Counted from the stretch's first letter, positions 7,923 to 15,962 are shown. The stretch is DNA of 35,040 nt from an uncultured Desulfomicrobium sp. (GCA_937872685.1 CALMTS010000434.1:1-35040); one strand, 5' to 3'. Numbers and translations are program-made. Notes: generated by a model from the sequence alone, not told the origin.

Positions 7923-10469
7923 ATGAAGGCTCTTCTTCCCCTTTTCTCCCGGCCCAGCCACTATCTCGGCACCGAGATCAACAGCGTGCACAAGGACCCG
8001 GCCACGGTTTCGGCCCATGTGGCCCTGGCCTTTCCAGACCTGTACGAGGTGGGCATGTCCTACCTCGGCCAGAAGATCCTCTACGACATCGTCAACGCGG
8101 ACGACCGCTTCTACGCCGAGAGAGTCTTTGCGCCCACCGAGGACGTGGCAGCGGTGCTGCGCGAACACGGCGCGCCCCTGGCCACCCTGGAGAGCGACAC
8201 GCCCCTGGGCGGCCTGGACGCGGTGCTCTTCAGCATCACCCATGAGCTGTGCTACACCAACGTCCTCTACATGCTCGACCTGGCCGGGATTCCCCTGCGC
8301 GCCGCCGAACGCCGTGACGGCCACCCCCTGGTCGTGACCGGTGGCGGCTGCACCTTCAACGCCGAGCCTCTGGCCGCCTTCGTGGATGTCATGGTGCTGG
8401 GCGACGGCGAGGAAATTCTGCCGGAGATGCTCGGGGTCATGGCCCGCGGGAAGGACGAGGGCCTCGACCGGGCAGGGCTCATCCGCCGTCTGGCCGCGTT
8501 GCCGGGCGTGTACGTGCCGTCCTGTTTCGAGGACGACGGCAGCGGGGCCATGCGCCCTGTGGGGGGCGGGCAGGAAAAGGTGGAGAAGCGCGTCGTCCTG
8601 GACATGAACAAGGTGTCCTTCCCCACGCGGCAGATCGTGCCCTTCGGCAAGCCCGTGCATGACCGCCTGTCCGTGGAGATAGCGCGCGGCTGCACCCGCG
8701 GCTGCCGCTTCTGCCAGGCGGGCATGATCTACCGGCCCGTGCGCGAGCGCGAGGTGGACGTGCTCGGCTCCATCATCGATCAGGGCCTCGCCGGGACGGG
8801 CAGCGAAGAACTGTCCTTCCTGTCGCTGAGCACCGGGGATTTCAGCGCCCTGGAAGCCCTTTTCCTCTCTTCCTACAGCCATTGCCGCCAGGAGCAGGTC
8901 TCCATTTCCCTGCCGTCCCTGCGCGTGGGTTCGGTTTCCGAGGACCTCATGCGCCTCATGGGCAAGATCCGTCACACGGGCATGACCCTGGCCCCCGAGG
9001 CCGGCACCCAGCGCCTGCGCGACGTCATCAACAAGGGCGTCACCGAGGAGGAACTCCTCGACCATACCTCCAAGGCGTTCCGCCTGGGCTGGCAGCAGGT
9101 CAAACTCTATTTCATGATCGGGCTTCCCACCGAGACCCCGGACGACCTGGACGGCATCCTGGACCTCTGCCTGAAGGTGGCGGCCAGCGCCGGCAGGGGC
9201 GCCAAGCGTCTGCAGATCACGGCCGCGGTCTCGCCTTTCGTGCCCAAGCCGCACACGCCCTTCCAGTGGGAGCGGCAGATTTCCATGGCCGAGATCGAGG
9301 AGCGCATCGGCTACCTGCGCAATATCTTCCGGCCGTACCGCAAGCTCAAGCTCAAGTGGCACCACTCGCACATGACCTATCTCGAAGGGGTCTTCTCCCG
9401 CGGCGACAGGCGGCTGGCGCCGGCCCTGGAGGCGGCCTACCGCAAGGGCGCACTCTTCACCAGCTGGTCTGACCACCTGCGTCTGGAACCCTGGCTCGAA
9501 GCCTTCGAGGAGACAGGAGTGGAGCCTGACGCCTATCTGGCCGCGCGTGATCCGGAACGTCCCCTGCCTTGGGACCACCTGGCCTCGGGCGTGAGCCGGA
9601 AGTTCCTGCTGACGGAACGTCGGCGCGCCCTCGAAGGGGCCGTGACGCCCGACTGCCGCTATGAATCCTGCCGCGCCTGTGGTGTCTGCACCCTGGATGG
9701 CCGGTCTTCGGAGCTGTCCGGGCAGGCCGCGCAGAGCGAAATCCTCCCCGTCATCAACCGCGCCACCCGCGACCAGGAAGAACCCGGCGGGCTCGATGAC
9801 TCGCCGGCGCCGGCCGTGGACCTGCAGCACAGGGAGCAGCGTTTCCGGTTGTGGTATTCCAAGACGGGCCCGTCCATGTACCTGAGCCAACTGGAGTTGC
9901 AGCGTATCTTCGAGCGGGCTTTCCGGCGGGCGCGCTTGCCCCTGGCCTTCAGCGGAGGGTTTCATCCCGCGCCGCAGCTGTCCTTTGCCCGGGCTCTGCC
10001 CGTGGGCGTGGGCAGCGTGTGCGAGTGGATGGATTTCTTTGTCCGCGAGCGCCTGGACGTCTCGGACCTGCCCGCCCGCCTCGATGCGGAGCTGCCTGCG
10101 GGTATGCGCACCGCGCGGGTGGACGAGTTGCCCTGCCAGCGCCGCGCCCCCATATCGGTCCGCGAGCGTTTCCAGCTGGGATTTGCGCGCAAGGAGGACA
10201 GCGACCGCTTTTCCTTGCGTCTTGCCGCTTTTGTCGAGGCCGCGGAGTGGAAGGTGTCCAAGCTGACCAAGAAGGGCGAGCCCGGGGAGGTCGACGTGCG
10301 GCCCATGGTCCAGTCCGCCGACAGCAGCGAAGACGGCTATGTCATTGATTTTGATTGGCAGGCCTTGTACGTCAGCCCGGTATTCGTGCTGCAGGCCATT
10401 GATCCGGATTTCTCCCTGCTGCAGGGGCGCCTGCTCAAGACGGCGCAGTTCTTCGAGGGCGGGGAATGA
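7923..10469 (+). CDS. TIGR03960-type radical SAM protein fused to TIGR03936/DUF2344 domain
   Basis: An 848-residue protein. The N-terminal region looks like a degenerate B12-binding-type domain (SYLGQKILYDIVN, LGGLDAVLFSITHELCYTNVLYML). The radical SAM core follows with the cluster motif CTRGCRFC (Cys257, 261, 264), SVEIARG, the LSLSTGDFS and APEAGTQRLRDVINKG segments and KLYFMIGLPTET. A Cys-rich linker (CRYESCRACGVC) precedes the C-terminal domain from about residue 640 (WYSKTGPSMYLSQLEL, AFSGGFHPAPQLSFARALPVG), which matches the radical-SAM-linked DUF2344 family. The substrate is unknown to me; in other bacteria such genes often adjoin rng and rplU, but here they do not. ATG 7923 has AAGGAC upstream, and the open frame before it overlaps the terminator. 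Confidence 0.9.
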   Translation: MKALLPLFSRPSHYLGTEINSVHKDPATVSAHVALAFPDLYEVGMSYLGQKILYDIVNADDRFYAERVFAPTEDVAAVLREHGAPLATLESDTPLGGLDAVLFSITHELCYTNVLYMLDLAGIPLRAAERRDGHPLVVTGGGCTFNAEPLAAFVDVMVLGDGEEILPEMLGVMARGKDEGLDRAGLIRRLAALPGVYVPSCFEDDGSGAMRPVGGGQEKVEKRVVLDMNKVSFPTRQIVPFGKPVHDRLSVEIARGCTRGCRFCQAGMIYRPVREREVDVLGSIIDQGLAGTGSEELSFLSLSTGDFSALEALFLSSYSHCRQEQVSISLPSLRVGSVSEDLMRLMGKIRHTGMTLAPEAGTQRLRDVINKGVTEEELLDHTSKAFRLGWQQVKLYFMIGLPTETPDDLDGILDLCLKVAASAGRGAKRLQITAAVSPFVPKPHTPFQWERQISMAEIEERIGYLRNIFRPYRKLKLKWHHSHMTYLEGVFSRGDRRLAPALEAAYRKGALFTSWSDHLRLEPWLEAFEETGVEPDAYLAARDPERPLPWDHLASGVSRKFLLTERRRALEGAVTPDCRYESCRACGVCTLDGRSSELSGQAAQSEILPVINRATRDQEEPGGLDDSPAPAVDLQHREQRFRLWYSKTGPSMYLSQLELQRIFERAFRRARLPLAFSGGFHPAPQLSFARALPVGVGSVCEWMDFFVRERLDVSDLPARLDAELPAGMRTARVDELPCQRRAPISVRERFQLGFARKEDSDRFSLRLAAFVEAAEWKVSKLTKKGEPGEVDVRPMVQSADSSEDGYVIDFDWQALYVSPVFVLQAIDPDFSLLQGRLLKTAQFFEGGE

Positions 10470-10497
10470 AAAAGGGCGAAGCGTTTGCTTCGCCCTT
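10470..10497. terminator. Bidirectional hairpin terminator shared by the radical SAM and mucR-like genes
   Basis: A perfect 11-bp stem, aagggcgaagc (10472-10482) with gcttcgccctt (10487-10497) and a gttt loop, lies between the two convergent genes. On the minus strand it is followed by TTT and then CATT, with two further T residues inside the stem, so it best ends the mucR-like transcript. On the plus strand the T run is almost absent. Confidence 0.75.
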
Positions 10498-10509
10498 GAC
10501 TGAGGGGAG

Positions 10510-10902
10510 CTACTTCTTGACCCGTTTTTCCCAGAGCTTCATGTCCTGCATCTTCTTGCGGCGGTCGCGAGCCAGGGATTTGGCCACCAGGGACGTACCC
10601 TTCTTGTAGCCCCATTTTTCCCGGTATTCTTCGGGAGTGAGGCCGTGGGTCGCCAAGTGGCGTTTGGTCAGTACCTTGAAGGATTTTTCGCACTCCATGC
10701 AGATGATGCTCTTTTCGCGGATGGCCTTCTTGGCGTCTTCCGCAGAAGGAGTCTTGACCGGCTCGGGCTGCGTTCCTTCAGCGACATTCTTGATTCCTTC
10801 GGTCAACGAACGAACCATGGATGTCAGCTCTTCCTCGGTCATGTTCCGCACACTGGCTTGTGCTTTGACGATTTCGAGGGCCTGCTTTACATAATCTTCC
10901 AT
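10510..10902 (-). CDS. MucR/Ros-family zinc-finger transcriptional regulator
   Basis: A 130-residue protein. The C-terminal half has the Ros/MucR zinc finger: Cys68, Cys71, His82 and His86 in ICMECEKSF...RHLATH. The family signature GLTPEEYREKWGY follows, then a basic tail. The N-terminal half is a helical segment (VKQALEIVKAQASVRNMTEEEL) that in MucR proteins mediates oligomerisation. MucR/Ros proteins bind AT-rich DNA and act as repressors or H-NS-like organisers. The ribosome site GGAGG sits 8 bases before the ATG. Its upstream region is an AT-rich divergent promoter region shared with the gene at 11063, where autoregulation is plausible. Confidence 0.92.
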   Translation of the reverse strand: MEDYVKQALEIVKAQASVRNMTEEELTSMVRSLTEGIKNVAEGTQPEPVKTPSAEDAKKAIREKSIICMECEKSFKVLTKRHLATHGLTPEEYREKWGYKKGTSLVAKSLARDRRKKMQDMKLWEKRVKK

Positions 10903-10938
10903 GCTTAACCTCCAACTATCGCGTATTTGTAATTTGGA

Positions 10939-10967
10939 TCGTTACGTTTCCCCGCAAATTTTGTCAA
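10939..10967 (-). promoter_or_regulatory. Predicted promoter of the mucR-like gene
   Basis: On the minus strand a perfect -35 TTGACA (10967-10962) is followed after 17 bp by TAACGA (10944-10939), a weak -10. The -35 overlaps the -35 of the divergent promoter on the plus strand. Confidence 0.45.
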
Positions 10968-10989
10968 TAAAGATCGAGTAACGTATTCA
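10961..10989 (+). promoter_or_regulatory. Predicted promoter of the gene at 11063
   Basis: TTGTCA (10961-10966) and TATTCA (10984-10989) are separated by 17 bp. The predicted start near 10996 leaves an AT-rich leader of about 67 nt. The region 10903-11062 is much more AT-rich than the rest of the window. Confidence 0.5.
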
Positions 10990-11062
10990 TACATGCTTTT
11001 TCGTAGTCAAAATGTTTTATCTCACGACTCTAAATTGTTCATTAAGGTACAGGGAGTAAAAA

Positions 11063-11545
11063 ATGGCAATTCCTCAGAATGCGCTGATTGACACGGCTGA
11101 AGTTTTTCATTTCGAGTTCTGGCTCCGCTATTATTTTATCGCGGAGAGAGACGGAAATCTTTTCATTGAATTGACCGAAGAACAGATTAAGCAAATGCAG
11201 GCACAATTCCCGGACTACTGGGAACTCGTAGAGCGTGTGCAAGGCCGTCCGCTTTCTCCGGAGTTGTCCCAGCAGTCTGTGGTCGAGTTCCTCCAGCTCA
11301 ATCTGGAGAGTGGCAGATACCCGTCGAATACCGTTGTCAAGGTCTTGGACAGCAAGGAATTTTCCGTTGAGATGTACCTCTTCGACACGTGGGTGGATCT
11401 GCATGAGGAACAGCTCATGCAGAAGATCTACGGTTTCGATTACTGGATGCACGCTTTCAAGGAATGGAAGGGCTCGGCCCAGGCCCTGCAGCTGATCCAG
11501 AACCTTCAGGTTCAGATGCAGGAAGAGCGCGGCGCCATGAATTGA
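11063..11545 (+). CDS. Protein of unknown function, 160 residues
   Basis: A soluble acidic protein without signal peptide or membrane segment, rich in aromatic residues (FHFEFWLRYYFIAERDG, FDYWMHAFKEW). It is largely helical by eye and ends in a glutamine-rich helix (QALQLIQNLQVQMQEERG). I do not recognise a family; it looks like one of the short conserved proteins of Desulfovibrionales. The start has a good ribosome site (agggag, eight to nine bases before ATG). It is monocistronic, between its own AT-rich promoter region and a strong terminator, and divergent from the mucR-like gene, so it could be one of that regulator's targets. Confidence 0.75.
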   Translation: MAIPQNALIDTAEVFHFEFWLRYYFIAERDGNLFIELTEEQIKQMQAQFPDYWELVERVQGRPLSPELSQQSVVEFLQLNLESGRYPSNTVVKVLDSKEFSVEMYLFDTWVDLHEEQLMQKIYGFDYWMHAFKEWKGSAQALQLIQNLQVQMQEERGAMN

Positions 11546-11584
11546 TCTGGCCCGGCGTGTGCTGCCGGGTATTCGTACGGGCAA

Positions 11585-11624
11585 AAAAGAAGCCCCCGGG
11601 AGGAGACTTCCGGGGGCTTTTGCA
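11585..11624. terminator. Bidirectional terminator between convergent genes
   Basis: The arms aagcccccgg (11590-11599) and ccgggggctt (11610-11619) form a perfect 10-bp stem with a 10-nt loop. The plus side is followed by cttttg and the minus side by TTCTTTTTTGC, so both the gene at 11063 and the lipoprotein gene can end here. Confidence 0.88.
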
Positions 11625-11646
11625 TGTTGGAGAGGGCGTTTGGGGG

Positions 11647-12144
11647 CTACTGGAACAGGGCGCCCTGGCTGGCGAAAAAGACCTGGGATGTGCCCTGGGC
11701 GCCCATGGTGTTTTTCTGGGCCGTCAGCTCCATGCGGTAGCCGAAGGAAATGTACAGGGGGCCGGAAGAGCCCAAAGCCTCGGGCGTGAGATGGAACTCG
11801 AAGGGCACGCCCGTGTCGTGATCCAGGCTGGTGGGCAGGTAGAGGCGGAGGTCCTTGGCCAGCACCCGGCTCTGGTCGTCGCTCAGGTAGATCTGCATCC
11901 ACAGGTCCTGGATCCAGGTGGCCCATTCAGGGACGGCTCCGGCAATGGGTTTGGCCGTGCCGGTGACGATCAGCTTGTTGTCCTCCAGGCGGCTCGTGTA
12001 GGTGAACTCCCAGTAGCGCATGGCCAGGGTTTCCTGCTGTCCCAGGGTCCAGGGCTTCTTGTCCAGGTGCACGACGCTCAGGTGCGCGCAGGAGGCCATC
12101 AGCAGGGTCATTAGAATGAGGGCCGTCATCAGGCGTGAATGCAT
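11647..12144 (-). CDS. Predicted lipoprotein of unknown function
   Basis: A 165-residue protein with a short signal peptide (MHSRLMTALILMTLL) and a lipobox-like MASC, so Cys would become the lipidated N-terminus after about 18 residues. The mature part is rich in beta strands (YWEFTYTSRLEDNKLIVTGTA, VPFEFHLTPEAL, LYISFGYRMELTA) and has no domain I recognise. ATG 12144 is chosen over an upstream GTG at 12165 because AAGGAG lies 7 bases before it. It follows the YkgJ-type gene by 17 bp and is the last gene of the minus-strand run that may begin with the liv genes. Confidence 0.75.
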   Translation of the reverse strand: MHSRLMTALILMTLLMASCAHLSVVHLDKKPWTLGQQETLAMRYWEFTYTSRLEDNKLIVTGTAKPIAGAVPEWATWIQDLWMQIYLSDDQSRVLAKDLRLYLPTSLDHDTGVPFEFHLTPEALGSSGPLYISFGYRMELTAQKNTMGAQGTSQVFFASQGALFQ

Positions 12145-12161
12145 TGCCAGGCTCCTTGGTT

Positions 12162-12758
12162 TCACGATTCGGGTGCCCCCTGAACTATCATCTCCGCCAG
12201 GGTCAGATCAACCCGCGGCATGGTGCGGATCTTCCCGGGACCGACGAACTGCACTTCGAGTTCCATGAGGCGCGTGTACAGGGGGGTGCGGTCCAGGACC
12301 GGGTAGGACCCGCCTTCGGCGCACAGTTCCTGGCTGCGGAAACAGCCCGGGAAGTCGATCACACGCCCGTTGGGGTAGCGCAGGCTGTTCGGCACGCCAT
12401 GCAGACGGCAGATCATCAGGCGGTGCGCGTAGACCCCGCAGCGCCCGTCGTCGTTCAGGGGGCACATGATGCGGGGGCGTTCTCCCCTGGCCAGGGCGTT
12501 GTGCGCCTCGCGCACGTAGTTCCGTGCCCTTTCCTCGTAGGCGGCCCTGCGGGCGGCGGGCAGTCCGGCCAGGCCCTGCAGCAGGTAGGCCCATTCGATA
12601 CGGGTGTGGTGCTGGAAATAGCTGGTGCAGCAGTTGTCCGTGCAGTTTTCGCAGGTCAGGCCCAGGGCCTGGGCATATCTGACGTAGGCGTCCTGCATGT
12701 CGGCATAGAGGGCGGCCAGCTTGCGGAAGGCCTGGGCCGGCAGGAGTTTCTTGGTCAC
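12162..12758 (-). CDS. YkgJ family cysteine cluster protein
   Basis: A 198-residue soluble protein with eight cysteines. It has CENCTDNCC near residues 36-44, then CPL-(DDG)-RCGVYAHRLMICRLHG, and CF and LC further on. This pattern matches the YkgJ/PF03692 zinc- or iron-chelating family (CxxCxxxCC, then CPxL, CxVY and CR). The molecular role is not established; family members have been linked to metal binding. Its ATG overlaps the stop of the shikimate-kinase-like gene in an ATGA, indicating coupled translation. The lipoprotein gene follows 17 bp downstream. Confidence 0.82.
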   Translation of the reverse strand: MTKKLLPAQAFRKLAALYADMQDAYVRYAQALGLTCENCTDNCCTSYFQHHTRIEWAYLLQGLAGLPAARRAAYEERARNYVREAHNALARGERPRIMCPLNDDGRCGVYAHRLMICRLHGVPNSLRYPNGRVIDFPGCFRSQELCAEGGSYPVLDRTPLYTRLMELEVQFVGPGKIRTMPRVDLTLAEMIVQGAPES

Positions 12759-13276
12759 GACAGGTCCTCGATGGTTCCGGAAAGGGCTTGGATAATTGCG
12801 GTGCAGGTCTGGCCCGGGCTTTCCTCGTCCGTGCGCACCCGCACCTGGGCGTAGCGTGCATACAGGGGCGCGCGCTCGTCGTAAAGGTCCTTGATGGTCT
12901 GCCCGGGACCGATGGCCAGACCACGGGAGAGGGGGTTCGTCAGCCGGCGGGCGATGTTTTCATAAGATGATTCAAGGTACACGATCCGTCCCTGGCTTGC
13001 CAGATGAGCCATGGCCGGCTCGGAATAGACCACGCTGCCGCCCGTGGCGATGACGCACTTCTTGAGAAACGTGCGCATGACCTGCTCGGCCTCGGCCCGA
13101 ATGAAGGCTTCGAGGCCGAGATGGTCCTTGATCTTCTGCAGTGGCGCTCCCCACCAGGCCTCCATGAGAAGGTCCGTGTCCGCGAAGGCCCAACCGAGCC
13201 TCCTGGCCAGCCGTTTGCCCACGGTGGTCTTTCCGGCCGCGGCCATGCCGATGAGGATGATGTTGTCGTTTTCCAT
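12755..13276 (-). CDS. Shikimate-kinase-like protein (AroK fold; substrate uncertain)
   Basis: A 173-residue P-loop kinase of the shikimate kinase family. Visible are the Walker A IGMAAAGKTTVGKRLARRLG (about 9-28), the FADTD pair that holds the substrate, FIRAEAE with the substrate-binding Arg, ATGGSVVY, and ERAPLYARYA in the lid. The third glycine of the usual GGG substrate motif is Ser here, and the segment after DTD is MEAWWG. It could be shikimate kinase. I recall, without being able to check, that some Desulfovibrio proteins of this type were assigned as homoserine kinases. ATG 13276 is used rather than a TTG at 13303. It overlaps the YkgJ-type gene by 4 bp. Confidence 0.8.
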   Translation of the reverse strand: MENDNIILIGMAAAGKTTVGKRLARRLGWAFADTDLLMEAWWGAPLQKIKDHLGLEAFIRAEAEQVMRTFLKKCVIATGGSVVYSEPAMAHLASQGRIVYLESSYENIARRLTNPLSRGLAIGPGQTIKDLYDERAPLYARYAQVRVRTDEESPGQTCTAIIQALSGTIEDLS

Positions 13277-13308
13277 TGTGTGTCCGCCAAAAACGAAGCC
13301 CAAGCAAT

Positions 13309-13340
13309 GACGCCCGGGCTTCCTGAGAAATGGGGAAAGC
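13309..13340 (-). other. Imperfect hairpin after livF
   Basis: On the minus strand CCCGGCTTTCC pairs with GGAAGCCCGGG across a 10-nt loop with one C-C mismatch. No T run follows, so it is not a clear terminator, and the three genes downstream may still be read from the liv promoter. Confidence 0.4.
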
Positions 13341-13346
13341 CGGGGC

Positions 13347-14072
13347 TCAGCCCCCGAGATAGGCTTTCTTCACATCCGGGTTGTTCATGAGTTCCTTGGC
13401 GTTGCCCGAGGCCACGATGGCCCCCGTGTCGAGGACGTAGCCGCGGTGCGCGAACTGCAACGCGATGCGCGCGTTCTGCTCGATCAGCAGGAGCGTCATG
13501 CCCTGGGAATTGAGTTCCTTCAAGGCCCGGAACATGTCGTACATCAGGAGCGGAGCCAGGCCCATGGAAGGTTCATCGAGCATGATGAAGTCGGCACCGG
13601 TCATCAGCGACCTCCCGACGGAAAGCATCTGCTGCTCTCCGCCCGACAGGGACTCACTGCGCTGCTTGCGCCGCTCGTAGAGCCGGGGAAACAGGTCGTA
13701 CACGCGCTTGAAATCTTCCTGGATGGTGTCGTGGTCATTGCGGGCGTACGTGGCCAGTTGCAGGTTCTCTTCGACCGTCAGGTTCCCGAAGATGTGCCGG
13801 CCTTCAGGCGAGAGGGCGATGTGCAGATCCTGCACGACCTTGTGGGCTTCCACGCCGAGGATGCTCTGGCCCTTGTAGAGGATGTCGCCCTGGGTGACCT
13901 TGGGCCCTTCCGGCGGGGGGACGCGCGTGATGGTGTGCAGGGTCGTGGTCTTGCCTGCGCCGTTGGCGCCGATCAGGGTGACGATCTCGCCCTTGTCCAC
14001 GTTGAAGGAGATGCCGTGCAAGGCCTCGATATTGCCGTATTTGACGTAGAGATTCTTGATTTCAAGCAGCAT
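13347..14072 (-). CDS. livF: Branched-chain amino acid ABC transporter ATP-binding protein LivF
   Basis: One of the two ATPases that drive the LIV importer at the inner membrane. The 241-residue protein has Walker A GANGAGKTT (about 36-44), the signature LSGGEQQMLSVGRSLM, Walker B FIMLDEPSMGL, and the late IEQNARIAL segment typical of LivF. Family length is about 235-240. The start overlaps the livG stop by one base (TAATG), so the two ATPases are translationally coupled. It is the last transporter gene of the livKHMGF order. Confidence 0.95.
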   Translation of the reverse strand: MLLEIKNLYVKYGNIEALHGISFNVDKGEIVTLIGANGAGKTTTLHTITRVPPPEGPKVTQGDILYKGQSILGVEAHKVVQDLHIALSPEGRHIFGNLTVEENLQLATYARNDHDTIQEDFKRVYDLFPRLYERRKQRSESLSGGEQQMLSVGRSLMTGADFIMLDEPSMGLAPLLMYDMFRALKELNSQGMTLLLIEQNARIALQFAHRGYVLDTGAIVASGNAKELMNNPDVKKAYLGG

Positions 14073-14839
14073 TATATATTCTCATCTCCAAGGTAGGCCT
14101 TGATGACGTCCGGATTCTTCTGAATCTGTTCCGGAGTCCCCTCGGCAATGGTCACGCCAAAGTCAATGACTTTGATCCACGAGCACAGCGACATGACGAC
14201 GTCCATCTGATGCTCGATCATCCAGATGGCGATCTTGAACTCGCCGTGAATCCACTTGATGAGCTTGATGAGGTCCTTGACGTCGGCCGAATTGAGGCCC
14301 GCCGCAGGCTCGTCGAGGAGCAGCAGGGACGGGTTGATGGAAAGGGCCCTGGCAATCTCCACGCGCCGCTGCAGGCCGTAGGGCAGATTCTTGGGCTTTT
14401 CCAGCGCGAAGGCCTTGAGGTCGAGGGCTTCGAGGATCTCGTAGCCGCGGTCCGTCAGGCGTTTTTCGTTTTTCATGTAGCGCCCGCTGCGCAGGAACGC
14501 GTCCAGCAGGTTGTATCCCAGGTTGTAGTGCTGGGAGATCTGGATGTTCTCGAGCACGGTCATGTCGTGCCAGAGGCGGATGTTCTGGAAGGTACGGGCG
14601 ATGCCCAAGGCCGTGACCTGGTGCGGCTTGAGGCCGGCCAGGTTTTTTCCCTTGAAGACGAGCGAACCTTCCGTGGGGGAATAGAAGCCCGACACCATGT
14701 TGAAGACCGTGGTCTTCCCGGCGCCATTGGGCCCGATCAGGGCGATGAGTTCCTGGCCTTCGAGGGAGATGGAGAAGTCCGAGACGGCCCGCAGCCCTCC
14801 GAAGGTTTTGGACATGTTTGTAATCTGCAGTAGAGACAT
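14072..14839 (-). CDS. livG: Branched-chain amino acid ABC transporter ATP-binding protein LivG
   Basis: The second ATPase of the LIV importer, 255 residues. Walker A is GPNGAGKTTVFNMVSGFY (about 36-53). The typical LivG segment GIARTFQNIRLWHDMTVLENI follows. The signature is LPYGLQRRVEIARAL, Walker B is LLLLDEPAAGLN, and a conserved IEHQMDVVM follows. LivG differs from LivF in the longer inter-motif insert (YNLLDAFLRSGRYMKNE), seen here. It starts 46 bp after livM with GGAG upstream of ATG, and ends in a TAATG overlap with livF. Confidence 0.95.
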   Translation of the reverse strand: MSLLQITNMSKTFGGLRAVSDFSISLEGQELIALIGPNGAGKTTVFNMVSGFYSPTEGSLVFKGKNLAGLKPHQVTALGIARTFQNIRLWHDMTVLENIQISQHYNLGYNLLDAFLRSGRYMKNEKRLTDRGYEILEALDLKAFALEKPKNLPYGLQRRVEIARALSINPSLLLLDEPAAGLNSADVKDLIKLIKWIHGEFKIAIWMIEHQMDVVMSLCSWIKVIDFGVTIAEGTPEQIQKNPDVIKAYLGDENI

Positions 14840-14885
14840 AGGTGCTCCAGGTGATGGAATCGGCGGCCAGACGCTGTCCCGCGCG

Positions 14886-15962
14886 CTATTTGAAAGAGTA
14901 GAACCGCTTCAGCCCCGGGAAGATGTCGGACAGTTCCCGGTTGCCCATGATGCCCTCGGGGCGGAATTGCATGAGCAGGATGAGGATGAGCGGAATGATG
15001 ACCCATTTCCATACTTGGCTCAGTTCGTAACCGTCCGGGAGAAGGTGGGCGTAGTGCAGGACCGTGTCCATCCACGGCAGGACGAAGCGCAGCGACTCCA
15101 GCAGCAGGGTGAAGATGATGGCCGAGAGCACCGAGCCGCTCAGGGAGCCCATTCCGCCCAGGTAGACCATGACCAGGCATTCCGTCGATTTGAGGATGCC
15201 GAAGGAGTTGGGGTTGATGTAGCCCAGGATGTGCGCGAAGAGTCCGCCGGCGATCCCGGCCAGCCCGCTGGAGAGCATGAAGGCTACGAGCTTCATGCGG
15301 TTGGTGTTGACACTCATGATCTCGGCGGCCACCTCGTCCTGTTTGATGGCGATGATGCCCTTGCCGTAGGTGGACGAAACGAAGCGGCGGATGATGAACA
15401 CCGTGCCGATGGTGAAAACCATGACCCAGATGAGGATCCAGGGCACGCTGAGGCTGTCGTCCATGGCGAAGAGGACCTTCTTCATGCCCATGAAGCCTCT
15501 GGCGCCGCCGATGGAGTCCATGTTGATGATGGTGCTGATGATGATGTAGTTGGCCGCGATGGTGATGATGGCCAGGTAGTCATCCCGGGTCTTGAAGGAG
15601 GGAATGGCCACCAGGACACCGGCCAGCGCCGCGGCGACACCGCCGACGAGGAGGGTGACGGGGAAAAGGAAGACGGCCAGCTCGGGGGAAAGAAGGGCGT
15701 TGCCGAAGACCTTGTCGTCGGTGAAGAGCATGACGTTCAGGATGGACGTCACGTAGGCCCCGACCGCCATGAAGCCGGCGTGACCGCAGGCGAATTCTCC
15801 CATGTAGCCGTTCACGATGTTGAAGCTGCTGGACAGGATGATGTTCACGCCCATGAACATGATGACGGACTGGATGTACAGGTCGATGTACTCCTGGTGC
15901 GACATGAACACGACTACGCCGGTCATCGCCAGGAGCAGCGTGGGTACGGTAAGTTTCTGCAT
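14886..15962 (-). CDS. livM: Branched-chain amino acid ABC transporter permease LivM
   Basis: A 358-residue inner-membrane permease with eight or more hydrophobic segments. The family core NGYMGEFACGHAGFMAVGAYVTSIL (about 51-75) corresponds to the conserved GxxSLGHAxFxxxGAY motif of LivM. The cytoplasmic loop SSTYGKGIIAIKQDEVAAEIMSVNTNRMKL is the EAA-like loop that contacts the ATPases. GLAGIAGGLFAHILGYINP and VYLGGMGSLSGSVLSA are also family hallmarks. The start has GAGGAA upstream and it lies 67 bp after livH. It pairs with LivH as the transmembrane dimer. Confidence 0.94.
   Translation of the reverse strand: MQKLTVPTLLLAMTGVVVFMSHQEYIDLYIQSVIMFMGVNIILSSSFNIVNGYMGEFACGHAGFMAVGAYVTSILNVMLFTDDKVFGNALLSPELAVFLFPVTLLVGGVAAALAGVLVAIPSFKTRDDYLAIITIAANYIIISTIINMDSIGGARGFMGMKKVLFAMDDSLSVPWILIWVMVFTIGTVFIIRRFVSSTYGKGIIAIKQDEVAAEIMSVNTNRMKLVAFMLSSGLAGIAGGLFAHILGYINPNSFGILKSTECLVMVYLGGMGSLSGSVLSAIIFTLLLESLRFVLPWMDTVLHYAHLLPDGYELSQVWKWVIIPLILILLMQFRPEGIMGNRELSDIFPGLKRFYSFK

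Noticed and set aside
7809-9965. A 718-codon open frame on the minus strand
   Set aside because: It lies wholly opposite the radical SAM gene and the adjacent terminator. Its translation is a low-complexity mix of Gly, His, Gln and Arg typical of antisense frames in GC-rich genes.
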